From positions 1 through 45,841 of the forward strand of contig CANRNS010000006.1 of assembly GCA_947632055.1 (NCBI GenBank): a DNA stretch of 45,841 nt. The letters run 5' to 3'. Numbering within the stretch: the stretch's first letter is position 1; each line of letters starts with the position of its first letter. This DNA comes from an uncultured Akkermansia sp. (GTDB lineage: Bacteria; Verrucomicrobiota; Verrucomicrobiia; Verrucomicrobiales; Akkermansiaceae). The notes beneath the pieces were generated by a model. The model did not search any database, was not told where the DNA came from, and saw only the letters and a program-made list of their open reading frames with translations. Below are positions 1 through 9,781 of the stretch, piece by piece. Both the position numbers and the translations under genes were made by a program.

Positions 1-43
1 CTGGAATGCTCCCACCTGTTCATCGAAAAACGCTCTTTCCACA

Positions 44-77
44 AAAATTTGGGTTGACCCAAAATTTGGGTTGACCC
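44..77. repeat. Tandem 17-bp repeat with palindromic core
   Basis: Two perfect head-to-tail copies of AAAATTTGGGTTGACCC lie at 44-60 and 61-77. Each contains GGGT-TG-ACCC, and the junction CCCAAAATTTGGG (58-70) is itself a palindrome with one central base. On the minus strand each copy reads GGGTCAACCC followed by an A/T run, so the unit could be a weak doubled terminator for the tRNA gene to the right or a tandem operator for a gene leaving the left edge. The sequence alone does not separate these. Confidence 0.75.
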
Positions 78-121
78 TGAACTTATGCGCATTATGAATC
101 CCTATAAATCCCAAAATGTAG

Positions 122-194
<73 letters not shown>

Positions 195-200
195 ACCCGC

Positions 201-229
201 ATGGTACAGGAGAGGTTAATAGGAGGCAA
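201..229 (-). promoter_or_regulatory. Predicted tRNA promoter
   Basis: On the minus strand TTGCCT (224-229) and TACCAT (201-206) are separated by 17 bp. The predicted start falls at about position 194, the first base of the tRNA, which would leave essentially no 5' leader for RNase P to remove. Confidence 0.45.
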
Positions 230-320
230 GCTAAAAAATGAACGAATGCGTCATGACCAATTCATTTCATGCCGACATGATCAACTGATATTCTAACGAA
301 GCTGCCCCGTTGATTCAGGC

Positions 321-349
321 TTGCCGGGAGAGCCGCAATATGGTACGAT
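321..349 (+). promoter_or_regulatory. Predicted panE promoter
   Basis: TTGCCG (321-326), a 17-bp spacer and TACGAT (344-349) predict a transcription start near 356, one base before the GTG at 357. The in-frame TTG at 321 would then be part of the -35 box and not a start codon. Confidence 0.45.
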
Positions 350-356
350 ATGCGGT

Positions 357-1274
357 GTGAAGATAGCGATACTCGGGGCAGGAGCAATTGGTTGTTACTA
401 TGGCGCGCGTTTAGCGGAGGCCGGGCACGAAGTGTGTTTCATCATGCGTTCAGCATGGGAAGCGGTGAACCAACGAGGATTGAATATCTCTTCTGTGGAC
501 GGAGATATGCGACTGGAACGGGTACATGCGGTGCGAAAGCCGGAAGAGTGCGGGCCGGTAGACTTGGTGGTAGTGGCGTGGAAGACATGTTGCAATCACC
601 TGTTTCCTGAGGCGCTACCCCCGCTACTGCACGAAAGCACCAGAGTGTTGACGTTACAGAATGGGATGGGAAATGTGGAACTCATTGGGCGGGTAGTGCC
701 GGCAAAACGGGTGTTTATGGGACTCTGCTTTGTGTGTTGCATGATGAAAGAACCGGGGCACATCATGCATCTAGAAGGCGGCGACATCCAATTTGCGCCG
801 CTTTTACCCACGGAAGAGGGAGAACATGGCGCGCAGGAGTTGGCCCAACTATTCTCGCAGGCAAAAATACGCACTCAAGCTTTCAAGTTCACAGAGCAAA
901 TTCTCTGGTGCAAGCTCACATGGAATATCCCGTTCAACGGCCTTTGTCTGGCGCACGGTGGCATCAGCGTAGTGGACCTCTTTGCTCTACCTGGGGAACA
1001 AGAGCGCGCCCGTGGTATCATTGAGGAGGTTTGCCTGACGGCAAAGATGCGCGGTTACCCAACGCCCGAGGGGATTGCGGATAAGCAGATGGACCGCACA
1101 GCGCACATAGGGCCTTTCGTGCCCAGCAGTGCAGTGGATTACAATTTGGGGCGTCCGGTGGAGTACGATGCGATATGGGGCGAGCCGCTCAAGCGCGCGT
1201 ACGAGGTGAAAGCGCCTGTACCGCTTTGGGAACAGCTCTGTCGAGACATCCGCGCGCGATTGCAGATGGATTGA
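357..1274 (+). CDS. panE: 2-dehydropantoate 2-reductase (ketopantoate reductase)
   Basis: This enzyme reduces ketopantoate to pantoate with NADPH in the cytoplasm, a step in pantothenate and CoA synthesis. The N-terminus is a classic Rossmann fold with GAGAIG at residues 7-12. The family block around LQNGMGN follows at about residue 100, and WCKLTWN carries the catalytic Lys (about residue 186) and a conserved Asn (190). At 305 residues it has family-typical length. GTG at 357 is chosen because it gives the usual MKIAILGAG start and follows a promoter directly; a TTG start at 321 would add 12 unconserved residues. A TPR-like gene follows 10 bp after its stop and is probably co-transcribed. 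Some relatives act on other 2-oxo acids, so the substrate is inferred from family. Confidence 0.88.
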   Translation: MKIAILGAGAIGCYYGARLAEAGHEVCFIMRSAWEAVNQRGLNISSVDGDMRLERVHAVRKPEECGPVDLVVVAWKTCCNHLFPEALPPLLHESTRVLTLQNGMGNVELIGRVVPAKRVFMGLCFVCCMMKEPGHIMHLEGGDIQFAPLLPTEEGEHGAQELAQLFSQAKIRTQAFKFTEQILWCKLTWNIPFNGLCLAHGGISVVDLFALPGEQERARGIIEEVCLTAKMRGYPTPEGIADKQMDRTAHIGPFVPSSAVDYNLGRPVEYDAIWGEPLKRAYEVKAPVPLWEQLCRDIRARLQMD

Positions 1275-1284
1275 CGCCTGGACA

Positions 1285-2184
1285 ATGGTGCCGATGTTGC
1301 CATCAGTGAAAGCGATGCTGCAAATCATCTGCTGTCTGATGATTTTGGCGGTAGGAGGAGCGGCGCTTCAACCGTTCTGCCATCGCTTGGCAGAAGCAGA
1401 ATCGGCAACGAATCTGCGCAAGGCGTCAATTACGCTTTTACCAAGTCGAGATACGCTGGCCGAGCAGCTCTCATTTTTTCTGCTCGGAGGGCTGCGGAGT
1501 TTGGCTGCGGAAATTATGGTGCTGGATGCCACGACGGCATGGACCAAGCGCAATTGGCCATTGGTGGAACGCAGGTGGCAAATGATCACCACACTCAATC
1601 CAGAACGGCAAAACTACTGGGTAAATGCGGCGCGCGATATGGCCGTCAATGCAGCGGCGCACGCCATCAACAACGAGCGGCTGGACGATCGCGAGCGCGT
1701 GTCTCTTTCCCGATCCTATTTTGAGCGAGGCGTGCGTTTCCTGCGAGAGGGCATAGCACACCATCCAGACTCAATACTGCTACATATCAGCTTGGGGGAT
1801 ACATACGCAGACCTCAATCGTTTTCCTTCCTTTGCTCAGGCGGCGGAAGTATACCATCGCGCTGTGCAACTCGGAGCCTCGGGGCTTTACCAGCGTCAGG
1901 AATTTTACAATCTGTGCCGTATCCGTGGACGTGAACATGAAGCTTGGGCACTGGGGCGCGAGTTGTATAAAAATCCGGCGCAACGTGTGCCTTCGTTACT
2001 CTGCCTGCTCTTTGTACTGCAGCAAAAGCTCGATGTACCGCCCGAACAAAAACTGAGTCCAGAACAACTCTTCGGCAGTGAAAAAAAAGCACGCCGCGAG
2101 TTGACGCGCTTCCAAAACAACTCCCTTCGCTTCCCAGTGCACGGAATTAAAAAATACTTGAACAATCTGCCGCGGCAGTCGTAA
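1285..2184 (+). CDS. Membrane-anchored TPR-like protein of unknown function
   Basis: The 299-residue product has one N-terminal hydrophobic segment (about residues 11-29), consistent with a signal anchor. The rest looks like helical tandem repeats: the stretch around HPDSILLHISLGDTYADL and the following AAEVYHRAVQLGA has the spacing and small/large residue pattern of tetratricopeptide repeats. This suggests an exported, inner-membrane-anchored scaffold or assembly protein. No enzymatic motif is visible. It begins 10 bp after panE in the same direction, so the two are likely one transcript, although no functional link to pantothenate synthesis is apparent. The assignment as TPR-like is moderate and the function is unknown. 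Confidence 0.7.
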   Translation: MVPMLPSVKAMLQIICCLMILAVGGAALQPFCHRLAEAESATNLRKASITLLPSRDTLAEQLSFFLLGGLRSLAAEIMVLDATTAWTKRNWPLVERRWQMITTLNPERQNYWVNAARDMAVNAAAHAINNERLDDRERVSLSRSYFERGVRFLREGIAHHPDSILLHISLGDTYADLNRFPSFAQAAEVYHRAVQLGASGLYQRQEFYNLCRIRGREHEAWALGRELYKNPAQRVPSLLCLLFVLQQKLDVPPEQKLSPEQLFGSEKKARRELTRFQNNSLRFPVHGIKKYLNNLPRQS

Positions 2185-2339
2185 AACTCAGGTGCACACG
2201 CACAGCAGGAGGCGACCCGCTAGAAGCAAGCTGTAAGTGGCGGAAACTGAGCCAACTTCAAGAAACAAGAAACGCTCCATCGGCAATGGCAGAGCTCGCG
2301 GGGCACTCTTAGCGAATCAACTCCCTCCACCAGAGCGTA

Positions 2340-3287
2340 TCAGGTCTCAGTAGCACGGCGGGAGTGTGGAACGCGGGCACGCGGGTGGGCCATGGTGTAC
2401 ACCTCCTTCATGCGCGATTTAGTGACATGCGTGTATATTTGCGTTGTCGAAAGGGAGGCGTGACCAAGCAACTCCTGCACGGCGCGCAGATCTGCTCCGG
2501 CATCCAGCATATGGGTGGCAAAGGTGTGGCGCAATTTGTGCGGCGATATGTGGAATGGAATGTCCGACAGACGAAGGTACTTATCAAGCATGAGCTGGAT
2601 GCTGCGCGCCGTAAGCCGTTTGCCGAGACGACTAATGAAAAGGGGCATCACGCCGCTGATCCCAGCCATATCACGGTACTTGCGCACAGCCGCACGGGCG
2701 TAGTCACCCACGGGGATGAGGCGCACCTTACGCCCTTTGCCAACTACGCGCAAGCAGTCCTCCCCATCCGGCAAAGCGGTGGCATTCAGACTCACGAGTT
2801 CGCTGAGACGCATGCCACATGAATAAAAGAGCTCCAAAATAGCTGCATCGCGGTAAGGGAGCCAAGGTGGGCTCTTCTTGTCCGGCGGAACGCGGAAGGG
2901 CATGCCAAGCAACTCCTCTATTTGTTTGAGATTGAGATGCACGGGAAGAGGATGTTTTGCTTTTGGCAAGGCAACTTCTGCAAGTGGATTAATCGGCACT
3001 TCGCCATAGCGCTGCAAATAACTATAAAAGGAGCGCAAGGCCGCAAAACGAAGACGAATGGTGGCAGATTGAAGCTGTTGCTCCATAGCAAGGTAGAGCC
3101 AGCTGCGGAAGTGTTGCGGAGTGCAAGCTTGCCAGGAGGAGAACTGCGCGCCCATCCACCCGCGAAATTGTGTGAGCGAACGACGGTAGGAAGCCATGGT
3201 AAGCGGCGAAGCATTGCGTTCAGCCTTCATGTAACGGATAAAACGCTCAACTAATTCATCATGGGAATGATCAAGAGAGTCTTTCAT
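2340..3287 (-). CDS. Tyrosine recombinase of the XerC/XerD type
   Basis: Site-specific recombinases of this type resolve chromosome dimers at dif. The product has an N-terminal SAM-like core-binding domain (about residues 8-95) and a C-terminal catalytic domain with the full tyrosine recombinase set. Numbered from the ATG at 3287, these are Arg160 in CGMRLSE, Lys184 in VGKGRK, His250-x-x-Arg253 in HKLRHTFATH, His276 in LLGH and nucleophile Tyr285 in QIYTHV. Its length of 315 residues is normal. ATG 3287 (preceded by ACC) is preferred over an upstream TTG. It lies 18 bp after pgsA on the same strand, so it is likely co-transcribed. Whether it is XerC, XerD or a single Xer cannot be told from one gene; there is no sign of an integrated element around it. 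Confidence 0.9.
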   Translation of the reverse strand: MKDSLDHSHDELVERFIRYMKAERNASPLTMASYRRSLTQFRGWMGAQFSSWQACTPQHFRSWLYLAMEQQLQSATIRLRFAALRSFYSYLQRYGEVPINPLAEVALPKAKHPLPVHLNLKQIEELLGMPFRVPPDKKSPPWLPYRDAAILELFYSCGMRLSELVSLNATALPDGEDCLRVVGKGRKVRLIPVGDYARAAVRKYRDMAGISGVMPLFISRLGKRLTARSIQLMLDKYLRLSDIPFHISPHKLRHTFATHMLDAGADLRAVQELLGHASLSTTQIYTHVTKSRMKEVYTMAHPRARVPHSRRATET

Positions 3288-3305
3288 GGTGCAAGACAAC
3301 GCAGA

Positions 3306-3935
3306 TCAGCCGCGCAGCAGTTGGCGGCCGCGTATGAGATAGTGCCATCCGCTCCACAGGGTAAGCAACACACTACCCCACAGAAAAAAGGCGCGGCACC
3401 ACTCTCCTCCCTCCCCAACGGAAAGGAAACGCAGTGGTTGCGGGGCATTGCCTCCGTACGCCAAATGGAAAAGACACGCGATGCAAAAACCGAGCTGCAG
3501 TCCCGTTTTCCACTTACCGGACAAATCAGCGGCAATAACCATTCCCTTCAGCGCGGCGAGTTGGCGCAACCCCGTCACCAAAAATTCACGGAAAAGAATG
3601 AGAATCGTTACCCAAAATGGGCACATGCCCACAGAACTTAAGTACACAAAAGCAGCACAGATTAATATTTTATCCGCCAGGGGGTCAAGGAGCTTGCCCA
3701 AGTTTGTGACAAGACTATATTTTCGAGCTAGATGCCCATCGAAAAAATCGCTGATGGCGCCGACCACAAAGGCCCAAAGAGCAACGCTGGCCGGAAAAGA
3801 AAGCGCAATGAACCAACCAGCAAAGGGAGCAGATTCCGCAGCCGCAGGGGAAACAGTGGCGTCCGAAGCGAGAGCCACCGTGAAGACGATGACCATAATC
3901 AGGCGCGTAAAAGTAATGCAGTTGGGCAGGTTCAT
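3306..3935 (-). CDS. pgsA: CDP-diacylglycerol-glycerol-3-phosphate 3-phosphatidyltransferase
   Basis: The enzyme makes phosphatidylglycerophosphate, the precursor of phosphatidylglycerol, in the inner membrane. The CDP-alcohol phosphotransferase signature D-x2-D-G-x2-A-R-x8-G-x3-D-x3-D is complete: Asp63, Asp66, Gly67, Ala70, Arg71, Gly80, Asp84 and Asp88. Several hydrophobic segments flank it, as expected for the family. ATG 3935 gives the usual MNLPN start; in-frame ATG or GTG codons at 3941 and 3944 would add only 2-3 residues. A low-complexity stretch SDATVSPAAAESAP at about residues 24-37 is longer than in many PgsA proteins. The neighbouring Xer gene follows after 18 bp. Confidence 0.88.
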   Translation of the reverse strand: MNLPNCITFTRLIMVIVFTVALASDATVSPAAAESAPFAGWFIALSFPASVALWAFVVGAISDFFDGHLARKYSLVTNLGKLLDPLADKILICAAFVYLSSVGMCPFWVTILILFREFLVTGLRQLAALKGMVIAADLSGKWKTGLQLGFCIACLFHLAYGGNAPQPLRFLSVGEGGEWCRAFFLWGSVLLTLWSGWHYLIRGRQLLRG

Positions 3936-4112
3936 CACCATCACTTATAGCTTGCTGCGTACCATTCCGCAAGCTCAAAACATGTCGCGCGTCAATTTCC
4001 GGAGCATGCGCTGAGTCGAACAGGTACGCCGCATGGCTGAGCGTTCTCGTACCATGTACGTACGAAAACAGTCCGGTCACAGACAGATGAACTGCGTTTG
4101 TGATAAGGACTG

Positions 4113-4141
4113 TTCAAACTAGGAGAAGTGTGCTTTAATAG
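4113..4141 (+). promoter_or_regulatory. Possible promoter of the MATE gene
   Basis: TTCAAA (4113-4118) and a TTTAATAG run (4134-4141) have the spacing of a weak sigma-70 promoter. The predicted start lies 1-3 nt before the ATG at 4149. Confidence 0.3.
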
Positions 4142-4148
4142 ACGGGCG

Positions 4149-5639
4149 ATGAGTATAGGAGATGGGCGAGAGGGTAAGATACGCGCTGCACTAGCCAAAG
4201 GGCAACTTAGTGGCAAACTTTCAGGCTTAAGCTTGCCACGACAAATTATCACCATTGCGCTTTGGCCACTACTGGAGCAAGTCATGAGCTTCATCTGCTC
4301 CGCGACATCACTCATTCTCGCCACCGGCATGAGCGACGATGGAACGGTCAAGGAACAGCTCGCCTCCGGTATCGGTGTGACTGGGTACGTCATGTGGTTA
4401 GGCTTTCTGATGCAAGGAGCTGTGGGCATGGGCGCCACGGCAATCGTGAGTCGCATGACGGGTGCACGCCGCTTCAGCGAGGCTAATTACGCTGCCAACC
4501 AAGCTGCGATACTTGGGCTTATTGCCGGGGTGCTCTCTGCGGTACTTATGTATGCCACAGCTGATTTTTTGGTGACACGGGTGGTGAATTTATCGGACTT
4601 TGCGCAGGAAGTGGCTCTGCGTTTCATGTACACAGGGTGTTGGGTAGCGGTCTTTTCCGGGGTCGTCTTTGCAGTGAACGCCGCCTTACGCGGTGAAGGG
4701 GACACAAAGACCCCATTTTTCATTATGCTGGCAGTAGACGGGCTCAATGTAGTTCTCAGCATATTTTTGGTACATGTATGCGGGTTATTCGTTGAGGGAT
4801 TGGCACTGGGGATGGTAGCAGGAATGGCAATTTCTGCCGGCATACTTATCTACTTGCTGGCACGGCATACGCCACGCATGCGCGCACGGCTTCGAAACAC
4901 CACATTGGATGAATACGCCGCACTGCGAGGAATGAGTTACGTCCCGCCACTCTTTTTGGATGTGCGTTCCATGTTGCCGGATTGGAATATGATGATGCGC
5001 ATACTGCGGATTGGGCTACCGCAAGCCGTGGAAGTAGGTGGAATATGGCTTATTCAGATTTACGTGCTGCATGTCATTTCACGATTAGGCGACGCTTCTG
5101 TGGGAGCGCACACGATTGCCATCCGCATTGAGTCGCTCAGCTTTCTGCCCAGCTTCGCCATAGGTGTGGCAGGGGCATCGCTCGTAGGACAATACCTGGG
5201 CAGCGGCAGTGTGCGGCTCGCTATGGCAACAATCCGCAAATGCATGATCTACAGCATGATTTTTACCGGTTCTATGGGAATTGTATTTTACTTGTTCCCG
5301 GAGTTTTTTGTACACATATTTGCCTCAGATTCGCCAGGGCTCATGGCGGTAGCAGTGCCGGTAGTCAAAGTATTTTTACTTGCTGAGCCGTTTTACGCCG
5401 GCATGCTCATGATTAAAATGTGCCTGCGCGGCGCCGGTGACACGCGGCGCGTCATGTATGTATCCTATGCATGTATGGGCTTTATCCGCGTGGTTTGTCT
5501 CATGGTATGGAATACACTGTGGCCACAGACTCTCACACTCACCGGCATCTGGTATCTGATCGTAGCTGATCTTGTAGTGGAATACGTCATTTTAGAAATA
5601 ATGCTGCATGATCTCACGTGGGCGCGTCGCAAGGTCTGA
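4149..5639 (+). CDS. MATE family multidrug/Na+(H+) efflux transporter
   Basis: The 496-residue protein has about twelve hydrophobic segments arranged as two homologous halves, the MATE layout. Two related blocks support this: a first-half stretch with MGATAIVSRMTGARRFSEA and AALRGEGDTKTPFF, and a second half with GASLVGQYLGSGS and CLRGAGDTRRVMY. The repeated RGxGDT element in each half is a MATE hallmark. It would export cationic drugs or metabolites coupled to Na+ or H+; the substrate is unknown. The start is uncertain: GTG at 4128 is in frame and follows AGGAG closely, but a weak promoter would place the mRNA start beside ATG 4149, which I prefer. A terminator-like hairpin follows the stop. 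Confidence 0.85.
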   Translation: MSIGDGREGKIRAALAKGQLSGKLSGLSLPRQIITIALWPLLEQVMSFICSATSLILATGMSDDGTVKEQLASGIGVTGYVMWLGFLMQGAVGMGATAIVSRMTGARRFSEANYAANQAAILGLIAGVLSAVLMYATADFLVTRVVNLSDFAQEVALRFMYTGCWVAVFSGVVFAVNAALRGEGDTKTPFFIMLAVDGLNVVLSIFLVHVCGLFVEGLALGMVAGMAISAGILIYLLARHTPRMRARLRNTTLDEYAALRGMSYVPPLFLDVRSMLPDWNMMMRILRIGLPQAVEVGGIWLIQIYVLHVISRLGDASVGAHTIAIRIESLSFLPSFAIGVAGASLVGQYLGSGSVRLAMATIRKCMIYSMIFTGSMGIVFYLFPEFFVHIFASDSPGLMAVAVPVVKVFLLAEPFYAGMLMIKMCLRGAGDTRRVMYVSYACMGFIRVVCLMVWNTLWPQTLTLTGIWYLIVADLVVEYVILEIMLHDLTWARRKV

Positions 5640-5662
5640 CGGCCGAACAGGAATAAACATCA

Positions 5663-5697
5663 GAAATAGCCGTGGCTACTTCCCTATTCTTTTTTTG
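5663..5697 (+). terminator. Intrinsic terminator after the MATE gene
   Basis: GAAATAGCC-GT-GGCTACTTC (5663-5682) forms a stem of eight pairs with one mismatch, followed after 7 nt by a run of seven T residues. It slightly overlaps the 3' end of the convergent AsmA-like gene. Confidence 0.5.
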
Positions 5698-8600
5698 TTT
5701 TCGATGGCTTTCCCCTCTTTTTGATGGAGCGATCCCAAGTAATACGCCATTTTATGTCATCCAACGGTCCGTAAATCACAATATCCATCATAAGGTCCGA
5801 TAGAACTGTCACCGGAGCAAGCAGGATAGTCGGCAAACTGGAAATCTTCGGCCACAAATTACCGCGTACTTGCAGCGTGTCCAAGTCTACATCAACATTC
5901 AACTTGACGTTGAGATTACTGCCAGTTGCCTCCATATTACGGGTAAAAATATGTCCGTTGGCAATTTGGAAATCAGCATGGGCTTCCTTTAAATCATATG
6001 CGATGAGATGATTCATGCCAGGGATATTGCTGGCCGTGCTGGTAATCTTGCCGCCGGTTCGGCCCACAATCTTGCCCAATCCACGGAAGATGCCGGAAAA
6101 AAGCCTCATCAAGACGCCTGGTTTGCCATTGGGAGATTGATCGCCGCGCGCTTGCTTTTCCAAGTGCTCCAAATGCTTGGGAAGATCACTAATCATCTCT
6201 CCCACGGGGCGGAAAAGACTCAGCGACATCAAATCCCCATCCTCAATATCCACCCGACCGTACGCCGTCACATCCTTCAGTTCAGGACCTGGCGAACGGA
6301 AATGAATCTCTCCGCTGCACAAAGCAGGAGATTGCACGCTCTTGTAGGCATGCGCGATTTTTTGCATATTCATGCAGCTAGCGCGCACCACACCGTTAAA
6401 TGTGGTTTTGGGGGAGCTGATGCCAATGCGCACCATGGCGTTGAGCACCCCCTCCCAACTCTGCGCATTCATGCGATCCAGCAGCACAGCGTCATCTGAC
6501 AAGCTGATAAAGCCCGAAAAATGATCCAACGGAATCGTCGTTCCGATAAAATTGAAACCGGCATTTTTTTCAGATTTCACGCCAATGACACCCTTCATGG
6601 GTCGTGTACAATCATCGTATATGGGGAACACGCATTGATCCGTTTCTACATGCGCGGGCAGCGGCAACACCACATCCTCCAAAAAGCCGTATAACTCCGG
6701 GTAGAACATGCCCAGCGAATAGGCGGGATACACCGTGCCTCCCACTTTACGCAATTCTACAAAACTGCGCTCCACATCAATAATCACAGCCTCGCCGCTC
6801 AGCTTCGTTTCACGTACACCGCTTTTCCATTTGTTGCGGCGCAGCCAGGGAGAGTTGTTATAAATAAGAGTGGGGGCAGAAATGGTAACCACCGTTTCAT
6901 CCGGCATGGGCGCACCTTGTTGGCTCATACTACCAATACGCACATGGGCAGCTACACCACAAGTGGCAAGATTGACCTTGACATACGGATCGGGTCCCAT
7001 ATCGGCGCGCACACGTTCCGTACCATCTTCATTATTCAGCAACACATTCATTTGGTATTCGGCCTGGCGCAACTCCACTCGGCAGAACGAATCCACCTGC
7101 ACGCCATTGGTGTAGTCTACCTGCACATCAATATCAGAAATTGTGGCTTTCGAGGCATTCGAAAAACGAAAATCGCGAATAATGGAGTGGGCGCGTTTAT
7201 TGTCTATGAGCTGATCAACCACATCCGGGCGGATTGTATTGCGGCCTGTGACATGCAAATTGCCCGCTGTAGATCCGTCGATGACACCGGCAAAGTTACC
7301 GGTAGCATGTGTGGCCTTCAAGTTGATGTTGTAGAGCAGGTCCTCTTTATCGTATGGGCGCTTCAAAGTAACATCTGCCGCAAGGTTTAGCGGTATGCGC
7401 ATGCCGCGGAATACAGCGATGCGCTGTGGTGTGCGCACGAGTTCAGGCATTTCCACACGCAGTGCAGCCTCTTGCAACTGCATCCTGGAAGAAAAAAGCA
7501 GCTTGCCACTCATACGCACCAATTCCGGCATTTCAACTTCGTTTACCTGCGCCCCCGCTATATCCAATAACATGCCAATGAACTCCCCAGGCACTTGCGC
7601 CTGCAAATCTTTCAGAACAAGTTGCCCCGAATTGCTCCAATCAGGCTTAGCGCTTATCGCGCAAGCTTGTTTGTCCCCGGGGGCAAGTATATGCAGCTCG
7701 GCACATCCATTTGTATACTCATTAAGTCCGGCGTTCAGTGTGATTTCGCCCACTTCATGCGCGTCATATTTTACATCGCGGAAACTTGCTTTCAGTTGCC
7801 CGGAGGAGAACAAGCGATCGGAGCCTCCCAACGGTGTAATTTGGCGCAATTCATCCATCAGAAGATCACCATGACCCACCTGTAAGTTGCCCGTCTGCAT
7901 GCCCGCCATCTTCAACCCAACTCGTGCCTGCTGCACGCGCAAAGTATCCGGATTTTTGTACGATTCCAAGCACACCTGACGGGCCGTGAGATCCAACTGA
8001 GGGGTCTGTACATGAAAAGCCGTCTCATGTTGATTGTCTGCCGCCGAACGCGACACCTCCTTCGCCATCGCTGAAAATCCTATATTTTCCACGCGATTCG
8101 GGAGTCCCTCTTCACTAAATAGCAACGTGTCAAAGTCAGCATTGATACTCGGAGAATCGAAATGAAGAGGGTGTTGTGAAAGGCCAGCGGGAAGCTCTGC
8201 ACTTTGGGCTTGAAGCGTGAGATGCAATTGCTGCACCATGGCCGGCATGTAATTTGCCTTCTGTTTGATTTCGGAGAGTTTAATTTGCAGACGCGGCTGA
8301 TCCAAATGATAACCATTGTAAGCAATTTTATCTGTAGTGAGCCATGCCCCAAGCATGTGGAAAGTGGGCACAAAGTCTTGCCATGTATCCTGTCCAGGCT
8401 TAAACGAAGGCGCATCCAGCTGCGCCTGCAACTGCAAGTTCACACGCTCTCCGAGCACCAACCCCTCCGGCAGTTCTACCGGTGAAGGCGAAAACTCGTT
8501 CACAAGGTTCAATACTTTTTGAATCGGGAGATCGATGGCCAGCTGCGCCTGACCCACCTGATTTTTTGCACTTGCTGATATTTGGAGCGAACCGTCCTGG

Positions 8601-9754
8601 AAACGTAGTTCCAATTTATCAATGTTAAAGTCGCCATTACTGTAAAAGAAAGAGAGTTCCAGCTCATCCACTTCAGTACTGCCCACCATCAGGTCCTTTT
8701 GCAGCACCTGCCCTCGCACCCGGGCGCTCTGTAGCGTAAAATCCTCTTCAAACACAATGTCCCCATTCAATTTGACATCCGGCGGGGTATCATCCGGGTG
8801 ACGAAACTTTTCCAAGAAGGCGCGAGTTTGCGAGTGGCTTACGTGGTGAATCATACGCACCAATGCTACAGTGCTGCGCATGTTGAAGCCCAGATGACGT
8901 TCCTTCATGTCATACCCGCCTTGAAACGATGCAGAAGCATCGGGATCCTTCGTGCGGAAACGCAGGGAGTTGATGGTGATGCTCTGCGTGTTGTAACTGA
9001 GATCGGCTACGACATCGCGGAAATGAAATTGGCCGATATCGTATCTTGGGATATTTGCCTGCAACGTAATGTAAGGTTGCTTGACCCAATCCGCGCGTAT
9101 GTTCAAAGCAGGCGCTTCATCAGCTACCCACTGTTGGTCGCGAATTGTGGTGTAAACGCGGTCAATGATGTCCTGATGCTCGGTGATCAACCTTGACAGA
9201 TCCAGCGATTCGTCCGGGGAGGAAGTAATCGGCATCGCCGCAAAATCTAAACTGCCAGCCAATTTCACAGAAACTCCCATCACATCCAGACGTCCATTGT
9301 CAATGTGCAGCACTCCCCTACGCCCCATGTGCAGTTCTATTCTTTCTACCTGCACTGGCAACTCAGCTCCGGCAGGAGTTGTCACCGGCAGATCAAAATT
9401 TGCCTGAACAACCTGAATAAACGATACACGAAGATTGCCGGTGAGCAATGCGCCAAGACTGAGTCCCGCAGCAGCGTGCCGAGCATGCCCCAGCGTATCA
9501 CTCTGCTTTGCATCAGTGTAAAGTTGCACGTTACTCGCATGCACAGCCAAACCACGCATGGGAGCTAACCTCAATTTATCAATATGCAGATACACGCCCT
9601 GCTGAGCCACCTTGCGCTCCAAAAAACGCACGGCAAAATCAGGCACACCCTGCGTACTCAACCACACCACTGCAACGCAAAACGCAAGAAAGAAAAGCAA
9701 GCATACCGTGGGAGCCACGGATCCCATTCGGCGTATGATAAGCTTTCCCGCCAT
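5684..9754 (-). CDS. Large AsmA-like (AsmA/TamB/YhdP superfamily) envelope protein
   Basis: The product is 1,356 residues with one N-terminal membrane anchor (about residues 14-33) and a long periplasmic part of repetitive beta-strand segments. The N-terminus (anchor, then a segment on basal helices and LRLAPMRGLAVHASNVQL) resembles AsmA proteins. The C-terminal region near AYGRVDIEDGDLMSLSLFRP and the closing stretch near GNLWPKISSLP resembles the AsmA C-terminal repeat. Known members form hydrophobic grooves that move phospholipids between inner and outer membranes or support outer-membrane protein assembly; lipid transport here is inference by family. It starts 27 bp after rbfA on the same strand, so it is probably the last gene of the nusA operon. 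Only weak SD-like GAGG precedes the ATG. Confidence 0.75.
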   Translation of the reverse strand: MAGKLIIRRMGSVAPTVCLLFFLAFCVAVVWLSTQGVPDFAVRFLERKVAQQGVYLHIDKLRLAPMRGLAVHASNVQLYTDAKQSDTLGHARHAAAGLSLGALLTGNLRVSFIQVVQANFDLPVTTPAGAELPVQVERIELHMGRRGVLHIDNGRLDVMGVSVKLAGSLDFAAMPITSSPDESLDLSRLITEHQDIIDRVYTTIRDQQWVADEAPALNIRADWVKQPYITLQANIPRYDIGQFHFRDVVADLSYNTQSITINSLRFRTKDPDASASFQGGYDMKERHLGFNMRSTVALVRMIHHVSHSQTRAFLEKFRHPDDTPPDVKLNGDIVFEEDFTLQSARVRGQVLQKDLMVGSTEVDELELSFFYSNGDFNIDKLELRFQDGSLQISASAKNQVGQAQLAIDLPIQKVLNLVNEFSPSPVELPEGLVLGERVNLQLQAQLDAPSFKPGQDTWQDFVPTFHMLGAWLTTDKIAYNGYHLDQPRLQIKLSEIKQKANYMPAMVQQLHLTLQAQSAELPAGLSQHPLHFDSPSINADFDTLLFSEEGLPNRVENIGFSAMAKEVSRSAADNQHETAFHVQTPQLDLTARQVCLESYKNPDTLRVQQARVGLKMAGMQTGNLQVGHGDLLMDELRQITPLGGSDRLFSSGQLKASFRDVKYDAHEVGEITLNAGLNEYTNGCAELHILAPGDKQACAISAKPDWSNSGQLVLKDLQAQVPGEFIGMLLDIAGAQVNEVEMPELVRMSGKLLFSSRMQLQEAALRVEMPELVRTPQRIAVFRGMRIPLNLAADVTLKRPYDKEDLLYNINLKATHATGNFAGVIDGSTAGNLHVTGRNTIRPDVVDQLIDNKRAHSIIRDFRFSNASKATISDIDVQVDYTNGVQVDSFCRVELRQAEYQMNVLLNNEDGTERVRADMGPDPYVKVNLATCGVAAHVRIGSMSQQGAPMPDETVVTISAPTLIYNNSPWLRRNKWKSGVRETKLSGEAVIIDVERSFVELRKVGGTVYPAYSLGMFYPELYGFLEDVVLPLPAHVETDQCVFPIYDDCTRPMKGVIGVKSEKNAGFNFIGTTIPLDHFSGFISLSDDAVLLDRMNAQSWEGVLNAMVRIGISSPKTTFNGVVRASCMNMQKIAHAYKSVQSPALCSGEIHFRSPGPELKDVTAYGRVDIEDGDLMSLSLFRPVGEMISDLPKHLEHLEKQARGDQSPNGKPGVLMRLFSGIFRGLGKIVGRTGGKITSTASNIPGMNHLIAYDLKEAHADFQIANGHIFTRNMEATGSNLNVKLNVDVDLDTLQVRGNLWPKISSLPTILLAPVTVLSDLMMDIVIYGPLDDIKWRITWDRSIKKRGKPSKTKKE

Positions 9755-9781
9755 GATGTGCCTCGCGCTTGCGTCAAAAAT

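Noticed and set aside
1..23. Minus-strand ATG at 23-21 running off the left edge
   Set aside because: Only seven codons are inside the window, with no usable evidence for a gene.
3261..4014. Plus-strand frames opposite pgsA
   Set aside because: They are antisense to an intact CDP-alcohol phosphotransferase.
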